A DNA stretch of 64,000 nucleotides, taken from Cyanobacteria bacterium OH_PDB_230. Lineage in GTDB: Bacteria > Cyanobacteriota > Vampirovibrionia > Gastranaerophilales > Gastranaerophilaceae. The notes beneath the pieces were generated by a model. It was not told the origin of the DNA and made no database searches. It saw only the letters and a program-made list of their open reading frames with translations. Made by a program: the position numbers and the translations under genes. The stretch covers positions 186,001 through 250,000 of the forward strand of contig JAEZSO010000001.1 of assembly GCA_023421795.1 (NCBI GenBank). The letters are read 5' to 3'. This document shows positions 6,590-16,885 of the stretch, piece after piece; within the stretch, counting starts at the first letter, position 1, and each line of letters begins with the position of its first letter.

Positions 6590-7414
6590 ATGTTGATTAA
6601 GAGTAATTACAGTAATTGTTCTAAAGTAAATTTCGGCCGCATCAATCAGAATAAAGCAGAAGATATGTTGCCGGTTATGTCTTTTGTTGCTATGAGCATT
6701 GATAAAGAAGACGAAATTAAGCCCAGCGCAGATAACTATCGGGCTTATTTGAATATTCAGGAAGTAAAAGATGTTTCAGAAACTGAGTTAGAAAGCAATG
6801 TAAGGCTTGCAAAAGAAGCGGTTGCATATGTTCAAAGCATGAAATTGAAATCATCAACAGCTATGGAGCACAATAATCCTTTAATAATGTATATGCCATC
6901 AGCAGCATATAAGGATGTCGTGTCTGATATCTCATATCTTAACAACAGAAGACAAAGACTGACGATAGATGAATATGTTGAAGCCACAAAAGAACTGGTG
7001 CCTGCATTAGGCGTGGGGAATTGTTCCGACCAGGCTATTTTGGCTGCAAGTTATCTTATTGAACAAAAAGGCCTTGAAAATGTGGCTTTAGTAGCCGTAA
7101 GTATGCCGGGGCAAAATCCTCTCGATCCCAAGGCTATAGATCAACATGTTTTTACAGTTATAGGAATGGATAAACATGCAAATATAAAAGAGCCTGAAAC
7201 CTGGGGAGAAAATGCTGTGGTAGTTGATCCTTGGGGCGATATTGCGGCTCCAGTGTTCAGTAAGAATCCGGGAGCGTCAGGCATTACTAAGCTTTATTCT
7301 GTTTTTAGAACCAAATATATGGATTTTGATAATTATTCAAAATATATCGATCCAAATCATGACAAAAAAACGCCTTATAACTGGGAAAACTACAGAAAAA
7401 GACTTCTAAGCTAA
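6590..7414 (+). CDS. Unknown protein with a Cys-His-Asp (transglutaminase/papain-like) motif set
   Basis: I do not recognise a named family for this 274-residue protein. Three motifs are ordered as in papain-like and transglutaminase-like folds: Cys145 in GVGNCSDQAILAASYL, His186 in DQHVFTVIG and Asp213 in VVVDPWGD. The first 140 residues are polar and lack a signal peptide or membrane helix, so it is cytoplasmic or exported by a non-Sec route. The frame also opens at a GTG at 6581, but AGGAG lies 8 nt before the ATG at 6590, which I take as the start. It is divergent from the hemerythrin operon. A cysteine protease, deamidase or effector role is inference. Confidence 0.6.
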   Translation: MLIKSNYSNCSKVNFGRINQNKAEDMLPVMSFVAMSIDKEDEIKPSADNYRAYLNIQEVKDVSETELESNVRLAKEAVAYVQSMKLKSSTAMEHNNPLIMYMPSAAYKDVVSDISYLNNRRQRLTIDEYVEATKELVPALGVGNCSDQAILAASYLIEQKGLENVALVAVSMPGQNPLDPKAIDQHVFTVIGMDKHANIKEPETWGENAVVVDPWGDIAAPVFSKNPGASGITKLYSVFRTKYMDFDNYSKYIDPNHDKKTPYNWENYRKRLLS

Positions 7415-7649
7415 AGTATATTTTGATTGTAGAATCTTTAATACAAATAGCTATGATAATTTGAATTCAAAAGTTAAGTATTTGTTACTAATTAAAAGTA
7501 GTTAGTATTATAAGTTTTAGAGGAAAACGAATAAAAATTTTCGCCAAAGCTTTTTTTTAGTCTTGCAAAACAGGTTCAAAAAAAGTAAAATATTATAAAT
7601 TATTATGTCTGTAAAATTAGCTGTCTGAAAAATCAAGATATGGTTAGGA

Positions 7650-9905
7650 ATGTTTAAACTGGAAAAATATAAAATAACCTCTAAATCTGCAATTATGATT
7701 TTTATAATCATATTTGTCATAGTCTTGATGTCTACCTTCGCTTTTTTGTATTTTAAAAACATAAGTAAATCAATGCATGCATCTACCAGGCTATATCTTA
7801 CAGAGATGTCTGACCAATCGGCAAAAACAGTTCAAGACAGGATGGCAAAGGATTTCAATGCGTTAAATTCTTTGTCTGTACTTATTACCAAGGAAAAAAT
7901 AACCGACACAAAGAGAATATTATCCATATTATCTACTGAAGCCAAGGGAAGTTATTTTAAAAGAATGGGAATTATCTTCCCAAACGGTAAAGCGTTAACT
8001 ACTGATGGTTATACCATTGATTTGAAAAACAGAAAATATTTTGAACAAGCATTGATGGGAAAAGCCAGTGTAAGTGATACTCTTATAGATAAAACTGATA
8101 ATAAAAAAATAAATGTATATGCTGTTCCGTTATACAAAAACAACAAAGTCGTGTCGGTATTGTTTGGCACCATAGACAATCAAGTTTATAAAGATATTCT
8201 ATCTGTAAAAACATTTGGCGGTGAAGGTTATTCATACATAGTAAAAACAAATGGTGATTTGATTGTAAACCCTAGTAAAAACAGTAAAGTCGCAGTAGGC
8301 AATATTTTCAAGGACAAATATTTCCTGAACAGCAAAGAGTATATTCTTTTAAAAAATGATTTTTCTCAAAAAAAGAAGAATCTGCTTTTGATAGAAGATC
8401 TTGGTGAAAAATATTATCTGGCATACGCTCCTATAAAGCATAACGACTGGTATTTGATTTCTATCACTCCGAAGAAACTTGTTGCCAAAAACTATGAAAA
8501 TATAATTAAGATGGCGCTTTATTCAAGTGTTCTAATTATTTTTCTGTTTTTGGTTTTGTTTATTTATATATCAAGGCTTCAAAATGATTACAGCAAAAGG
8601 CTCGAGGATATCGCATTCGTTGATGAAGTAACGGGGGATAACACCTGGGTATATTTCAAAAAGAAAGCAACTAAATTAATCTCAAACCTTAATAGAAAAT
8701 ACGCTTTCATAATATTTGACATAGACAAATTTAAGCTTATCAACGATATTTTTGGCTGGGAGCACGGTAACCAGACTTTAAAGTTTGTAAGCAAAAAATT
8801 AAGAAAATCTCTAAAAGACGGAGAACTTTCTGCCAGAGTCAACAACGACAATTACGTAGTACTTATAAAATACGAAAAAGAATCGGATATAGTAAAAAGG
8901 ATTCTTAGGTTCAGAAACTCGTTGAACAAGTATTCTATTGCCCCTCAGACTCCTTACAGGCTGACATTATCTTGCGGTGTATACAGAATACCAAGATATG
9001 CTTCAGATTTTGATATTATGCATAACAAGGCTAATTTCGCCAAAAATCTTATAAAAGATAGTCCAAAAGATTCCTATTTCTTTTATGACGATGAAACCAG
9101 AAATAAAATTGTCTGGCAAAACGAAATTGAAAGAGAAATGCATAAAGCACTTTCAAAACAGCAATTTTCTGTGTATTTGCAGCCGAAGTATGCATTGTCG
9201 AACTCGAGAATAGTTGGAGCAGAGGCTCTTGTAAGATGGAAGCATCCTGAAAAAGGCTTGATCCCTCCGAATGAATTCATCCCAATTTTTGAAAGAAACG
9301 GCTTTATCGCCAAACTCGACCTGTTTATATTTGAATCGGTATGTAAAAGAATAAGAGAATGGATTGAGCAAGGCAAGCCTCTTGTTACCGTCTCTGTTAA
9401 CATCTCAAGGGTGAATTTCCACAACCAGCAGCTGGCAGATATTTTATATAAAATTGCTTCAAAATATCAGATACCGGTCGGGTTTATAGAAATTGAAATA
9501 ACTGAAAGCGCAGTGTTTGAGAACATCGACAATCTGATAGGAATAATTAAAGATTTGAGAATGTATGGTTTTCCTGTTTCCATTGATGATTTTGGAAGCG
9601 GCTATTCTTCTTTAAACCTTTTAAAAGATTTAGAAGTTGATGTGTTGAAATTAGACAGAGAATTCTTTAACTTAAACACTGACTTTGAAAGGCTTCAAAA
9701 GGTTGTTTCAAGTGTTATTACAATGGCAAAAGATTTGAATATCAAAACCGTTTCTGAAGGAGTTGAGACAGAAGAGCACGTGGATTTCTTGAAAGAGATA
9801 GGTTGCGACATTGCTCAGGGTTATTATTTTGCAAGACCTATGCCTTTAGAGGAATTTGAAAAGCTTATTTTCAGTGATATGGATAAGTTAACTTCAGTAT
9901 ACTAG
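7650..9905 (+). CDS. Membrane Cache sensor with degenerate GGDEF and intact EAL domain (c-di-GMP phosphodiesterase)
   Basis: This 751-residue protein starts with a membrane helix (about 15-37), then a periplasmic Cache-type sensor (about 40-285), a second helix (about 290-310), a GGDEF-like domain and an EAL domain. In the GGDEF domain FDIDKFKLINDIFGWEHGN is kept, but the signature reads NNDNY in RVNNDNYVVL near residue 395, so cyclase activity is probably lost. The EAL domain keeps GAEALVRW (about 523), SVNIS, EIEITES, SIDDFGSGYSS, VLKLD, SEGVE and AQGYYF, which is the full catalytic set. It should hydrolyse c-di-GMP in response to an extracellular ligand. The ATG at 7650 has a very close AGGA, and a slightly later start is possible. 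Confidence 0.88.
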   Translation: MFKLEKYKITSKSAIMIFIIIFVIVLMSTFAFLYFKNISKSMHASTRLYLTEMSDQSAKTVQDRMAKDFNALNSLSVLITKEKITDTKRILSILSTEAKGSYFKRMGIIFPNGKALTTDGYTIDLKNRKYFEQALMGKASVSDTLIDKTDNKKINVYAVPLYKNNKVVSVLFGTIDNQVYKDILSVKTFGGEGYSYIVKTNGDLIVNPSKNSKVAVGNIFKDKYFLNSKEYILLKNDFSQKKKNLLLIEDLGEKYYLAYAPIKHNDWYLISITPKKLVAKNYENIIKMALYSSVLIIFLFLVLFIYISRLQNDYSKRLEDIAFVDEVTGDNTWVYFKKKATKLISNLNRKYAFIIFDIDKFKLINDIFGWEHGNQTLKFVSKKLRKSLKDGELSARVNNDNYVVLIKYEKESDIVKRILRFRNSLNKYSIAPQTPYRLTLSCGVYRIPRYASDFDIMHNKANFAKNLIKDSPKDSYFFYDDETRNKIVWQNEIEREMHKALSKQQFSVYLQPKYALSNSRIVGAEALVRWKHPEKGLIPPNEFIPIFERNGFIAKLDLFIFESVCKRIREWIEQGKPLVTVSVNISRVNFHNQQLADILYKIASKYQIPVGFIEIEITESAVFENIDNLIGIIKDLRMYGFPVSIDDFGSGYSSLNLLKDLEVDVLKLDREFFNLNTDFERLQKVVSSVITMAKDLNIKTVSEGVETEEHVDFLKEIGCDIAQGYYFARPMPLEEFEKLIFSDMDKLTSVY

Positions 9906-10004
9906 AAGAACGCTGAAGAATAGACTGAAGGGCCGTGGCTAACGTTATTGGCCTAAGTGAAGATCTAAACGCAGGAAACTTATAATCGCCGCAAATAAGG
10001 CGTG

Positions 10005-13000
10005 TTATTCAACCCATTTGAAAGATGAAACATAAGCGTTACCGTTTATATTTCCGTCAATTTTCGCTTGGAATATTCTGTAATCTGCGTTCGTAAAGTC
10101 AAGTCCTGGTATTTTTGATATATCTTTCATAAATTTATCCCTGTCGCTTTCAGCAAGGGTAAGTTTTGGTATAAGGCTAAATATTGAATTGATTGAAGTA
10201 TTTCCTATCGGGCCAAGAAGAGTGGTTATCTTGTTTGAAAGTTTTCCCAAAACTCTCATATCGGCATCAGAATTTACAAGATCATATTTGCCTTTTACGT
10301 ATATACTGAGATTTTCTCCTTTTGAATATATTTCAATATTCTTGGCGACACCGTCATCTAAGGAAAAACTTCCGTTAATAGAAGCGAAATGACCTGTTTT
10401 GATAGGGTTCATTACATCTATGATGCTGTTTATGGTCAAGCCGGTTATACCGCTTTTTACTACGTTGCTGGCTCTTAGAAGGTATTCCAATGAACCTAAC
10501 TTAGGCATTCTTCCGTTTTTTATGTTGAAATACACGAAGCCAGAGAGATTTTTCAATCTTTCTTCTTGGGTTGAGCCTTTGGTTCTGATATAAAGCTGAC
10601 CGTCCATTTTGCCGTATACTTGACCTTTCATATTGAACAATGCATCTGATAATGAGTTTGCATCAACATCTTTTGAGGACAAAGTTGTTTCAACGGTTCG
10701 GTTGGTTGAATTATATTCACCTTCCCCGGATAGAGTGCCGCCCGCCACGTCAAATGATACATTGTTCATTTTTAACAGCGAATTTCTGTCAAAAGAAAAA
10801 TCGGCTTTTAGATTTTTTGCAGGCAAAGACCTGAAATTTATATCATTTGCTGTAAAATGACCTTTTTGGATTAAGAAGCTGCTCAGGTTGAAATTTTGTG
10901 GAAGCTGCTGATTTGATTTGTTTTGGTAGGTTTCGATACTCATTTTTGTTAAATTATCAAGCAATTTATCAAAATTTAATTTTTCTGAAACTATATTTAT
11001 TTCTTTTATGTCAATAGGCAGAACCAAGTTATTGGCGATCTTGGAATCTATTGTGAAGTCAGAATCAAAACTTATCCCCCTTACGTTCAGGTTGATTATG
11101 TTTCTCTCTGAATCAATGCTTATGTCTTTTATAACGGTGTCATAAAGCGGGATATCTATGTTTTTGAAGTCAATGTTGCCAAAGATTTTGGGTACTTTTG
11201 TTTTTGTATTTGTTTTGTAGAATAATGCGCAATTGAAGGTCCCTTGTTTAAGAACTGATTTTTTAAAGGCAAAATTCAGGAATCTTGTCGGTAAATTGTT
11301 GTTTGTTTTTATTAGTAAGCTGTTTAGCTCATATTTTCCGTTTATTTTTTGCAAATTCCCTTTCAACGTTGCGAAAACGACAGGGTATGGCTTATTGTTT
11401 TGTGATGTTATGTATTTCACATACTCAAAATTCTTTACGTTTATGAATCCAGGTGAGACCGAAGTATTGATATTTATTTCTCTTATATCGTTTTGGTCGC
11501 CAAGGTTGGCGCTTAAGTAGGATAAATCAGAACCTTCGTTGAATTTAATTTTGTTGTCTATTTCAAGATTATTTAAATCCCCGGCAAAGTCAGCGGTCAA
11601 ATCTATATCGCCTTTTACTTTTATAGGGTAAGTAAGTTTTGTATTCACATAATTTTCAATAAATTCATCTGTGATTTTTGTTGTAACGTATCCGGATATA
11701 TTAGGTTTTTTGGTTAAAAAGTTTGAGATGACAAAATCCGAATGAAAAGGAGCATTGCCGATATTGGCGTCTATTGCCTCAGCTATTATTTTATTGGATT
11801 CAAGTTTTAATTTAGTGTGATTTATTTTTATAGGGGTGTTTGTCAGCTTGTGGGTCAAGCCTACATCTGTAAGGTTTATGTTGCCTGTGATGTTCAGGTC
11901 GTTTAATTTCAAGTATAAATCCGCATTGCCTGAATAATTTGTATACTGATTAAGAATATTTTTTATCGAAGTCTGTACAAAACCGTACCTATTCAGATGA
12001 TTCAGCGCTTTTAAATCAAGATTGTTTGCGTTTAAAATCAGGTTGAAAGAAGGAATCTCTTTGTCCAGATTGGATATTGTTCCTGATATTTTCGCGGCGG
12101 TGTTATAAACTTTGGCATTTAGATTCTCTATTTTTAAGATCCCGTTATCCAGTGTCAATTTCCCGGAGTTTACGTATGGTGGTTTTTCTGCTGAAATATT
12201 CTGGAAATTGGACTTTATAATGATTGAATTTATATCAAAATCTTTTGAAGCGGATGTGTAATTTAAAAATAAATCGTGCTGTCCTTTCACCTTATCAAGT
12301 GGAAGATTAAGTTCTTTTATATTTTTAGAAAGATCAGATTCTACAAGGAATTTAATACTATCTTTCAGCAAAATCTTTTTGCTTTCCGCAAATATATTTA
12401 CCGTAGGCACGCTTGTAATAAGGTTGTTTGAAATGTTTCCGTATACTTTTATCGGTGAATGTTCGACTTTCGCTGTGAGGTTGTTTAGTTTTACACTGGC
12501 CTGCGTGAAGTCCACAGAACCTTTAATATTGTTTAGTGGAACTCTGAATCCTTTAAGATTTCCCCTGGCATTTTTGAAGGTTAAATTGCCTGTTACGTTC
12601 ATATCCTTGAGGGCTTCTTTAGGGTTTTTTATCATTGTTGAATAGTCGCTGATTTTTGCTTTTATATTCAACTTGAAGCTGCATATTCCGGAGACGTCAG
12701 TGATGGTTTCTAATTTTTCTTTTATTTCCGAAAGAAGTTCACTTTTGTTGACAACGGACAATAAAATCGCCGAATTTACCGAGTCTGTGTTTATATTAAA
12801 ATCAACATCCTTATTGATAACGGCCGTGCCGAATATTGTAACCGGATAGTTTTCGATAAATGCCTGCGTGGTTTTAAACAGGATTTTTTTGCCGTAGAAA
12901 TCTACCCTGCCGTTGCCTTTTTTTAATTTCGCTTCAATCCCGTTGTAAGAGGCATCTGCTGAATTAAAGATAACACTTCCTTTAACAACACCGCTTATTT

Positions 13001-14528
13001 TTGTGCCGACTATATCCAAATCGACCTGACCTGTGCCGTTCGTGATTTTCATTTGAGGAACGGGGCCGAGTTGAAATTGAAATACGTCTTGTATCGGTAA
13101 AAGTATTTTTTGCGTGAGCGGCAAGTCTAGGCTCTTTGACGAAGTTATTGCAAAGTGATTTTCTTTATCTTTATATATATATGTCTTGCCTTTTACAACC
13201 GCATACTGGTCTGGGAGTAATTTTATTTGTACATCTGTGTTTAAGATTTTTTCTTCAAAAGTTAGTTTTATTTTTCCTGTGTGTTTTTTCTCCAAACCTC
13301 TTAGCACATGGACATTTGTGCTGTTAACTTGTCCTGTTATATCGGGTCTTGGGATTTTGCCTTTTATTTTTACATCAGCATCAATGTCTCCATACAAGCC
13401 ATATCGCTTAACTTTTTTAATTTCGTCTCTTTTCGGAATCAAATTTGGCGGCAGTATTGAAACGATGCTTTCTGTCTTTGATTTTGGTATTCTGGTGTTT
13501 AAATCCAAATATGGTTTTTTTGTTTTGTAGTCTTTTATTAGCCCGTCTGCTTCAATTCTATAATCTTTTCCTTTAATAAAAAATTCTTTTATGTTTATTG
13601 TTCTGTCATCTACTACAAGCCTTGTGATAACAATGTTTTTGCCGGGTGCTGAAATGGTGTTTTCAAGAAGAGATTTTTTTATCAAAAGGTTGTCTATCGC
13701 CCCTTCAAATAATATTTCTTTTTGTTTTTTGTTTAATTTTTTTGTATAGAAGTCAAACGAAATATTTCCGTTTGTTTCCTGGATTGTTTTATCGAAATAT
13801 TCTTTCAGGTATGGGTTGAAGGTTTTAGGCTCCAGATTTCTTATAAATCCTGAAACGACAAAATTAGAATTGCTGATATTTTTAACTATAGGAAATTTTG
13901 TATAAAACCTGATTTGGAACTCTGTATCCGAATCAGAGGAGATAATGTTGCCCTGAGTCTCCAAATCTATCAGCTTATCTAATGTAAGCTTGGATATTTT
14001 GAAATAGTTGCCGTTGATTTGGAATTTTTTGTTGAATTTTTGGTCCTTAAATTTAATATTATATTTTGAAATATTAAACTTAGTATTTTTTACTTTTAAG
14101 TTAAAGATTTTTTCTTTTGATTGAGGAGCTAATTTCTCAACGTTAAAAGTTCCGTTTTTAAACCTTTCAATGTCCGCATATAGTGACTTGGCGGACAGAT
14201 TTTTTACGGAAATGTTTTTAAGAAGCAATGGTAATATATTTATCCTGACAAAAACATCATTTGCTTCTATGACCTTTCTGTTGTCAGGAGTTACAGCTGT
14301 AAAATTTTCTGACCTTAAACCTATTGAAAAGTCTGCATAAGTGGTCAGTTTGACATTTTTTATGTCTATTTTCGACCCTGTTTTTTCGTTATAAATCTTT
14401 TCTATCAAAGGAATTCTTTTGTTTAAATCAAAAAAATTAGGCAGCACATATAAGTATATACCCTCAATCATCAAAAATATAAATAAAAGAATTATTATAA
14501 CTATGGAATGTTTATTTTTTATTTGCAT
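10005..14528 (-). CDS. Giant AsmA/TamB/YhdP-like envelope protein
   Basis: This 1507-residue protein has an N-terminal signal-anchor helix (about residues 8-30) and a long beta-rich periplasmic body. The body has many repeats of the 'NFKGxxKVxxxxxPIxVxG' sort typical of AsmA-like proteins, which form hydrophobic grooves that carry phospholipids between membranes. The C-terminal 250 residues (LSGFVYFNIKNGRMPKLGSL, then GSFSLDDGVAKNIEIYSKG) match the AsmA-like C-terminal region best known from YhdP. It is monocistronic, converges with the EAL gene and diverges from pgpH (143-bp gap). I see no recognisable Shine-Dalgarno before the ATG. Which of TamB, YhdP or AsmA it corresponds to cannot be settled by eye. 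Confidence 0.8.
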   Translation of the reverse strand: MQIKNKHSIVIIILLFIFLMIEGIYLYVLPNFFDLNKRIPLIEKIYNEKTGSKIDIKNVKLTTYADFSIGLRSENFTAVTPDNRKVIEANDVFVRINILPLLLKNISVKNLSAKSLYADIERFKNGTFNVEKLAPQSKEKIFNLKVKNTKFNISKYNIKFKDQKFNKKFQINGNYFKISKLTLDKLIDLETQGNIISSDSDTEFQIRFYTKFPIVKNISNSNFVVSGFIRNLEPKTFNPYLKEYFDKTIQETNGNISFDFYTKKLNKKQKEILFEGAIDNLLIKKSLLENTISAPGKNIVITRLVVDDRTINIKEFFIKGKDYRIEADGLIKDYKTKKPYLDLNTRIPKSKTESIVSILPPNLIPKRDEIKKVKRYGLYGDIDADVKIKGKIPRPDITGQVNSTNVHVLRGLEKKHTGKIKLTFEEKILNTDVQIKLLPDQYAVVKGKTYIYKDKENHFAITSSKSLDLPLTQKILLPIQDVFQFQLGPVPQMKITNGTGQVDLDIVGTKISGVVKGSVIFNSADASYNGIEAKLKKGNGRVDFYGKKILFKTTQAFIENYPVTIFGTAVINKDVDFNINTDSVNSAILLSVVNKSELLSEIKEKLETITDVSGICSFKLNIKAKISDYSTMIKNPKEALKDMNVTGNLTFKNARGNLKGFRVPLNNIKGSVDFTQASVKLNNLTAKVEHSPIKVYGNISNNLITSVPTVNIFAESKKILLKDSIKFLVESDLSKNIKELNLPLDKVKGQHDLFLNYTSASKDFDINSIIIKSNFQNISAEKPPYVNSGKLTLDNGILKIENLNAKVYNTAAKISGTISNLDKEIPSFNLILNANNLDLKALNHLNRYGFVQTSIKNILNQYTNYSGNADLYLKLNDLNITGNINLTDVGLTHKLTNTPIKINHTKLKLESNKIIAEAIDANIGNAPFHSDFVISNFLTKKPNISGYVTTKITDEFIENYVNTKLTYPIKVKGDIDLTADFAGDLNNLEIDNKIKFNEGSDLSYLSANLGDQNDIREININTSVSPGFINVKNFEYVKYITSQNNKPYPVVFATLKGNLQKINGKYELNSLLIKTNNNLPTRFLNFAFKKSVLKQGTFNCALFYKTNTKTKVPKIFGNIDFKNIDIPLYDTVIKDISIDSERNIINLNVRGISFDSDFTIDSKIANNLVLPIDIKEINIVSEKLNFDKLLDNLTKMSIETYQNKSNQQLPQNFNLSSFLIQKGHFTANDINFRSLPAKNLKADFSFDRNSLLKMNNVSFDVAGGTLSGEGEYNSTNRTVETTLSSKDVDANSLSDALFNMKGQVYGKMDGQLYIRTKGSTQEERLKNLSGFVYFNIKNGRMPKLGSLEYLLRASNVVKSGITGLTINSIIDVMNPIKTGHFASINGSFSLDDGVAKNIEIYSKGENLSIYVKGKYDLVNSDADMRVLGKLSNKITTLLGPIGNTSINSIFSLIPKLTLAESDRDKFMKDISKIPGLDFTNADYRIFQAKIDGNINGNAYVSSFKWVE

Positions 14529-14671
14529 AGTAGGTTAATCAGGTGGAGATAATTCCATTTTTTAATTATAGTATTTAAAAGTTAAAAGTTCAAATATAAT
14601 ACGGCAAGTTGCAAATAAAATTGAAAGTTGTAGAATGTTATGATAGATAAATATAATTTAATGGGTAATAT

Positions 14672-16885
14672 ATGAAAAAACCTAAACTTACTGTAGTGTT
14701 GGCGGATTTGTATTCATCTTCTAAGATAATGAATATTCTTATATTGATTCTTTTCGCGACCCTTTTTACGGCGCTATTGGCATCTAAATACTTTTTCTTT
14801 CAAAGCATAATTAATGATGACAACACAAGCAGGTCTGACATCACCGCCCCGAAAACCATTGAGGTAATCGATACTTTTAGGACAGAGCAAAGAAAAAATG
14901 AAGTTTCCCAGAAAATCGAACCCATTCTTACTCCGGCTGAAGACACATACATAAAGAATAACCTTGATAATTTACTAAACTCAATTGAGACAATCAGAAC
15001 TAAAAATACAAGCAGAGTGTTAAAAGAAAACCAGCTTAATTCCCTTCTTGATATTTCTGAAATTGACAGAAAAAAAATCATAGTAACTTACTTTTTAAAT
15101 GTTGATGACACTTCTTTCCAGCTTATTTCTACAAATGCAAAGAAAACACTGGATGGTGTTTTAAGAGAAGGTATTACAGAAAAAGATTTTGAGAAGAATA
15201 CTATATTTAAAATAGTATCAAGGAATGTAGAGCCTACAACCACAAGAAATCAGATTAAGGTTATATCAGGAGTTATCGAACAAGTGATTATGCCTAATAT
15301 GGTGGTGGATGAGGTCGCTACAGAACTTGCACGCAAAAACGCTATGGCTTCCGTTTCTCCCACGATGGTTACCTTTAAAAAAGGCGAAAAGATTGTTTTT
15401 GAAGGTGAACCAATAACAAAGCTCAAGAGAGACGCTTTAAACAAAGCAGGATATAACATATTACAAATTAATTATAAAGGTGTAATAGGGATTTTCTGCC
15501 TTGTATTGATAGGCATTTGTTCTTTAATGTATTATTTGCAGTTTTTTGAAAAGCAGTACCTTAACAGGAAATTTCTTTCTATTGTTGCATTATCTTCTGT
15601 TGCCGTCGCGGCAGCTGCCGTTATACGGCCTGATACCTGGTCCATTTATTTACTGCCGTTCCCTGCTTTCGCAATAATAATATCTATTTTTTCAAATTCC
15701 AGGGCATCATTTCTTATTACGATAACTTTAATAACCGTAGTGGCGCTTTCACTTCAGTTCCCGGCTCCACCGATGTCTGTTTTTATAATATCTGCCTTGG
15801 TTTCAACAATTAATACGGCCAAAATAAAATATTCCAGAAGATTTGACCTTATTAAAATCGGCTTTGAAATAGCAGGCGTATTGGTTGTGAGTATAGCAAG
15901 TATTTATCTTTTAGAATTATGCATTGTGGATATACAGCCGCAAATAATTATAAGAGATATCGAGGCAGGACTTCTTAACGGGATATTCTGCGGCGTAGTA
16001 GTTCTCGGCATTTTACCTTTATTCGAGAGCGTTTTTGGGGTTATAAGCCCATATGGCCTTGCAGAACTTGCCGATCACAATCAGCCTTTATTGAAAAGGC
16101 TCCAATTTGAAGCACCGGGGACTTTCTCACATTCACTTATGGTTTCGACATTGTGTGAGGCAGCAGCTGAAGCTGTTGGAGCTGATCCTGTTTTGGCAAG
16201 GGTTGGCGCTATGTACCACGACATCGGAAAAATAAAAAGACCATTATTCTTTATTGAAAATCAGACATATTTCGGCATTGAAAATCCCCATACCAAACTT
16301 AATCCAAGGTTAAGTAAAATGGTAATTACAGCTCATTCTAAGGATGGTATAGACCTTGCCAAAGAATATGGTGTTCCTGCTGTTATTCAAAATTTTATTT
16401 CCCAGCACCACGGGGACTCTTTGGCCAGTTATTTTTACTCTCAGGCTCTTCAGCAAGAAGGTGAAGAAAACGTAAAAGAAGAACAGTTTAGGTATACAGG
16501 GCCAAAACCAAGCACAAAAGAGACCGCAATACTTATGATTGCAGATGCCGTTGAGTCAGCTTCAAGAACTTTAAAAAATCACTCTCAGGAAGAAGTTGAG
16601 GCGATGATAGATAAACTAATTACCGAAAGACTTAATGACGGGCAACTGTCAGACAGCCCTCTTACATTGAAGGATTTGAAGACCATATCCGCAACATTTA
16701 GCAGGATTCTGAGAGCCGCTCATCACCAAAGAATTAAATATCACGAAAATATTTTAGACGAACTCGAAAACAAGGTAAAATCAAAGCCTCTTATCACAAG
16801 TAAACTTGCTGATACAGAGCTTGCAGAAAAAATTGAGAAAAAAATTCAGAAAAGACACCAAAAACACGGAAATGAAAACGCTTAA
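14672..16885 (+). CDS. pgpH: 7TMR-HD family membrane phosphohydrolase (PgpH-like)
   Basis: This 737-residue protein has an N-terminal helix (about 19-38), an extracytoplasmic region to about residue 260, seven closely packed membrane helices (about 270-460) and a cytoplasmic HD domain. The HD domain carries PGTFSHSLMVSTLCEAAAEA, then MYHDIGKIKRP, SQHHGD and ADAVESASRT, all metal-ligand motifs. In Listeria and others PgpH hydrolyses c-di-AMP; that substrate is inferred here from the family. It heads the ybeY-dgkA-acpS cluster, overlapping ybeY by 14 bp, an order common in many bacteria. Confidence 0.9.
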   Translation: MKKPKLTVVLADLYSSSKIMNILILILFATLFTALLASKYFFFQSIINDDNTSRSDITAPKTIEVIDTFRTEQRKNEVSQKIEPILTPAEDTYIKNNLDNLLNSIETIRTKNTSRVLKENQLNSLLDISEIDRKKIIVTYFLNVDDTSFQLISTNAKKTLDGVLREGITEKDFEKNTIFKIVSRNVEPTTTRNQIKVISGVIEQVIMPNMVVDEVATELARKNAMASVSPTMVTFKKGEKIVFEGEPITKLKRDALNKAGYNILQINYKGVIGIFCLVLIGICSLMYYLQFFEKQYLNRKFLSIVALSSVAVAAAAVIRPDTWSIYLLPFPAFAIIISIFSNSRASFLITITLITVVALSLQFPAPPMSVFIISALVSTINTAKIKYSRRFDLIKIGFEIAGVLVVSIASIYLLELCIVDIQPQIIIRDIEAGLLNGIFCGVVVLGILPLFESVFGVISPYGLAELADHNQPLLKRLQFEAPGTFSHSLMVSTLCEAAAEAVGADPVLARVGAMYHDIGKIKRPLFFIENQTYFGIENPHTKLNPRLSKMVITAHSKDGIDLAKEYGVPAVIQNFISQHHGDSLASYFYSQALQQEGEENVKEEQFRYTGPKPSTKETAILMIADAVESASRTLKNHSQEEVEAMIDKLITERLNDGQLSDSPLTLKDLKTISATFSRILRAAHHQRIKYHENILDELENKVKSKPLITSKLADTELAEKIEKKIQKRHQKHGNENA

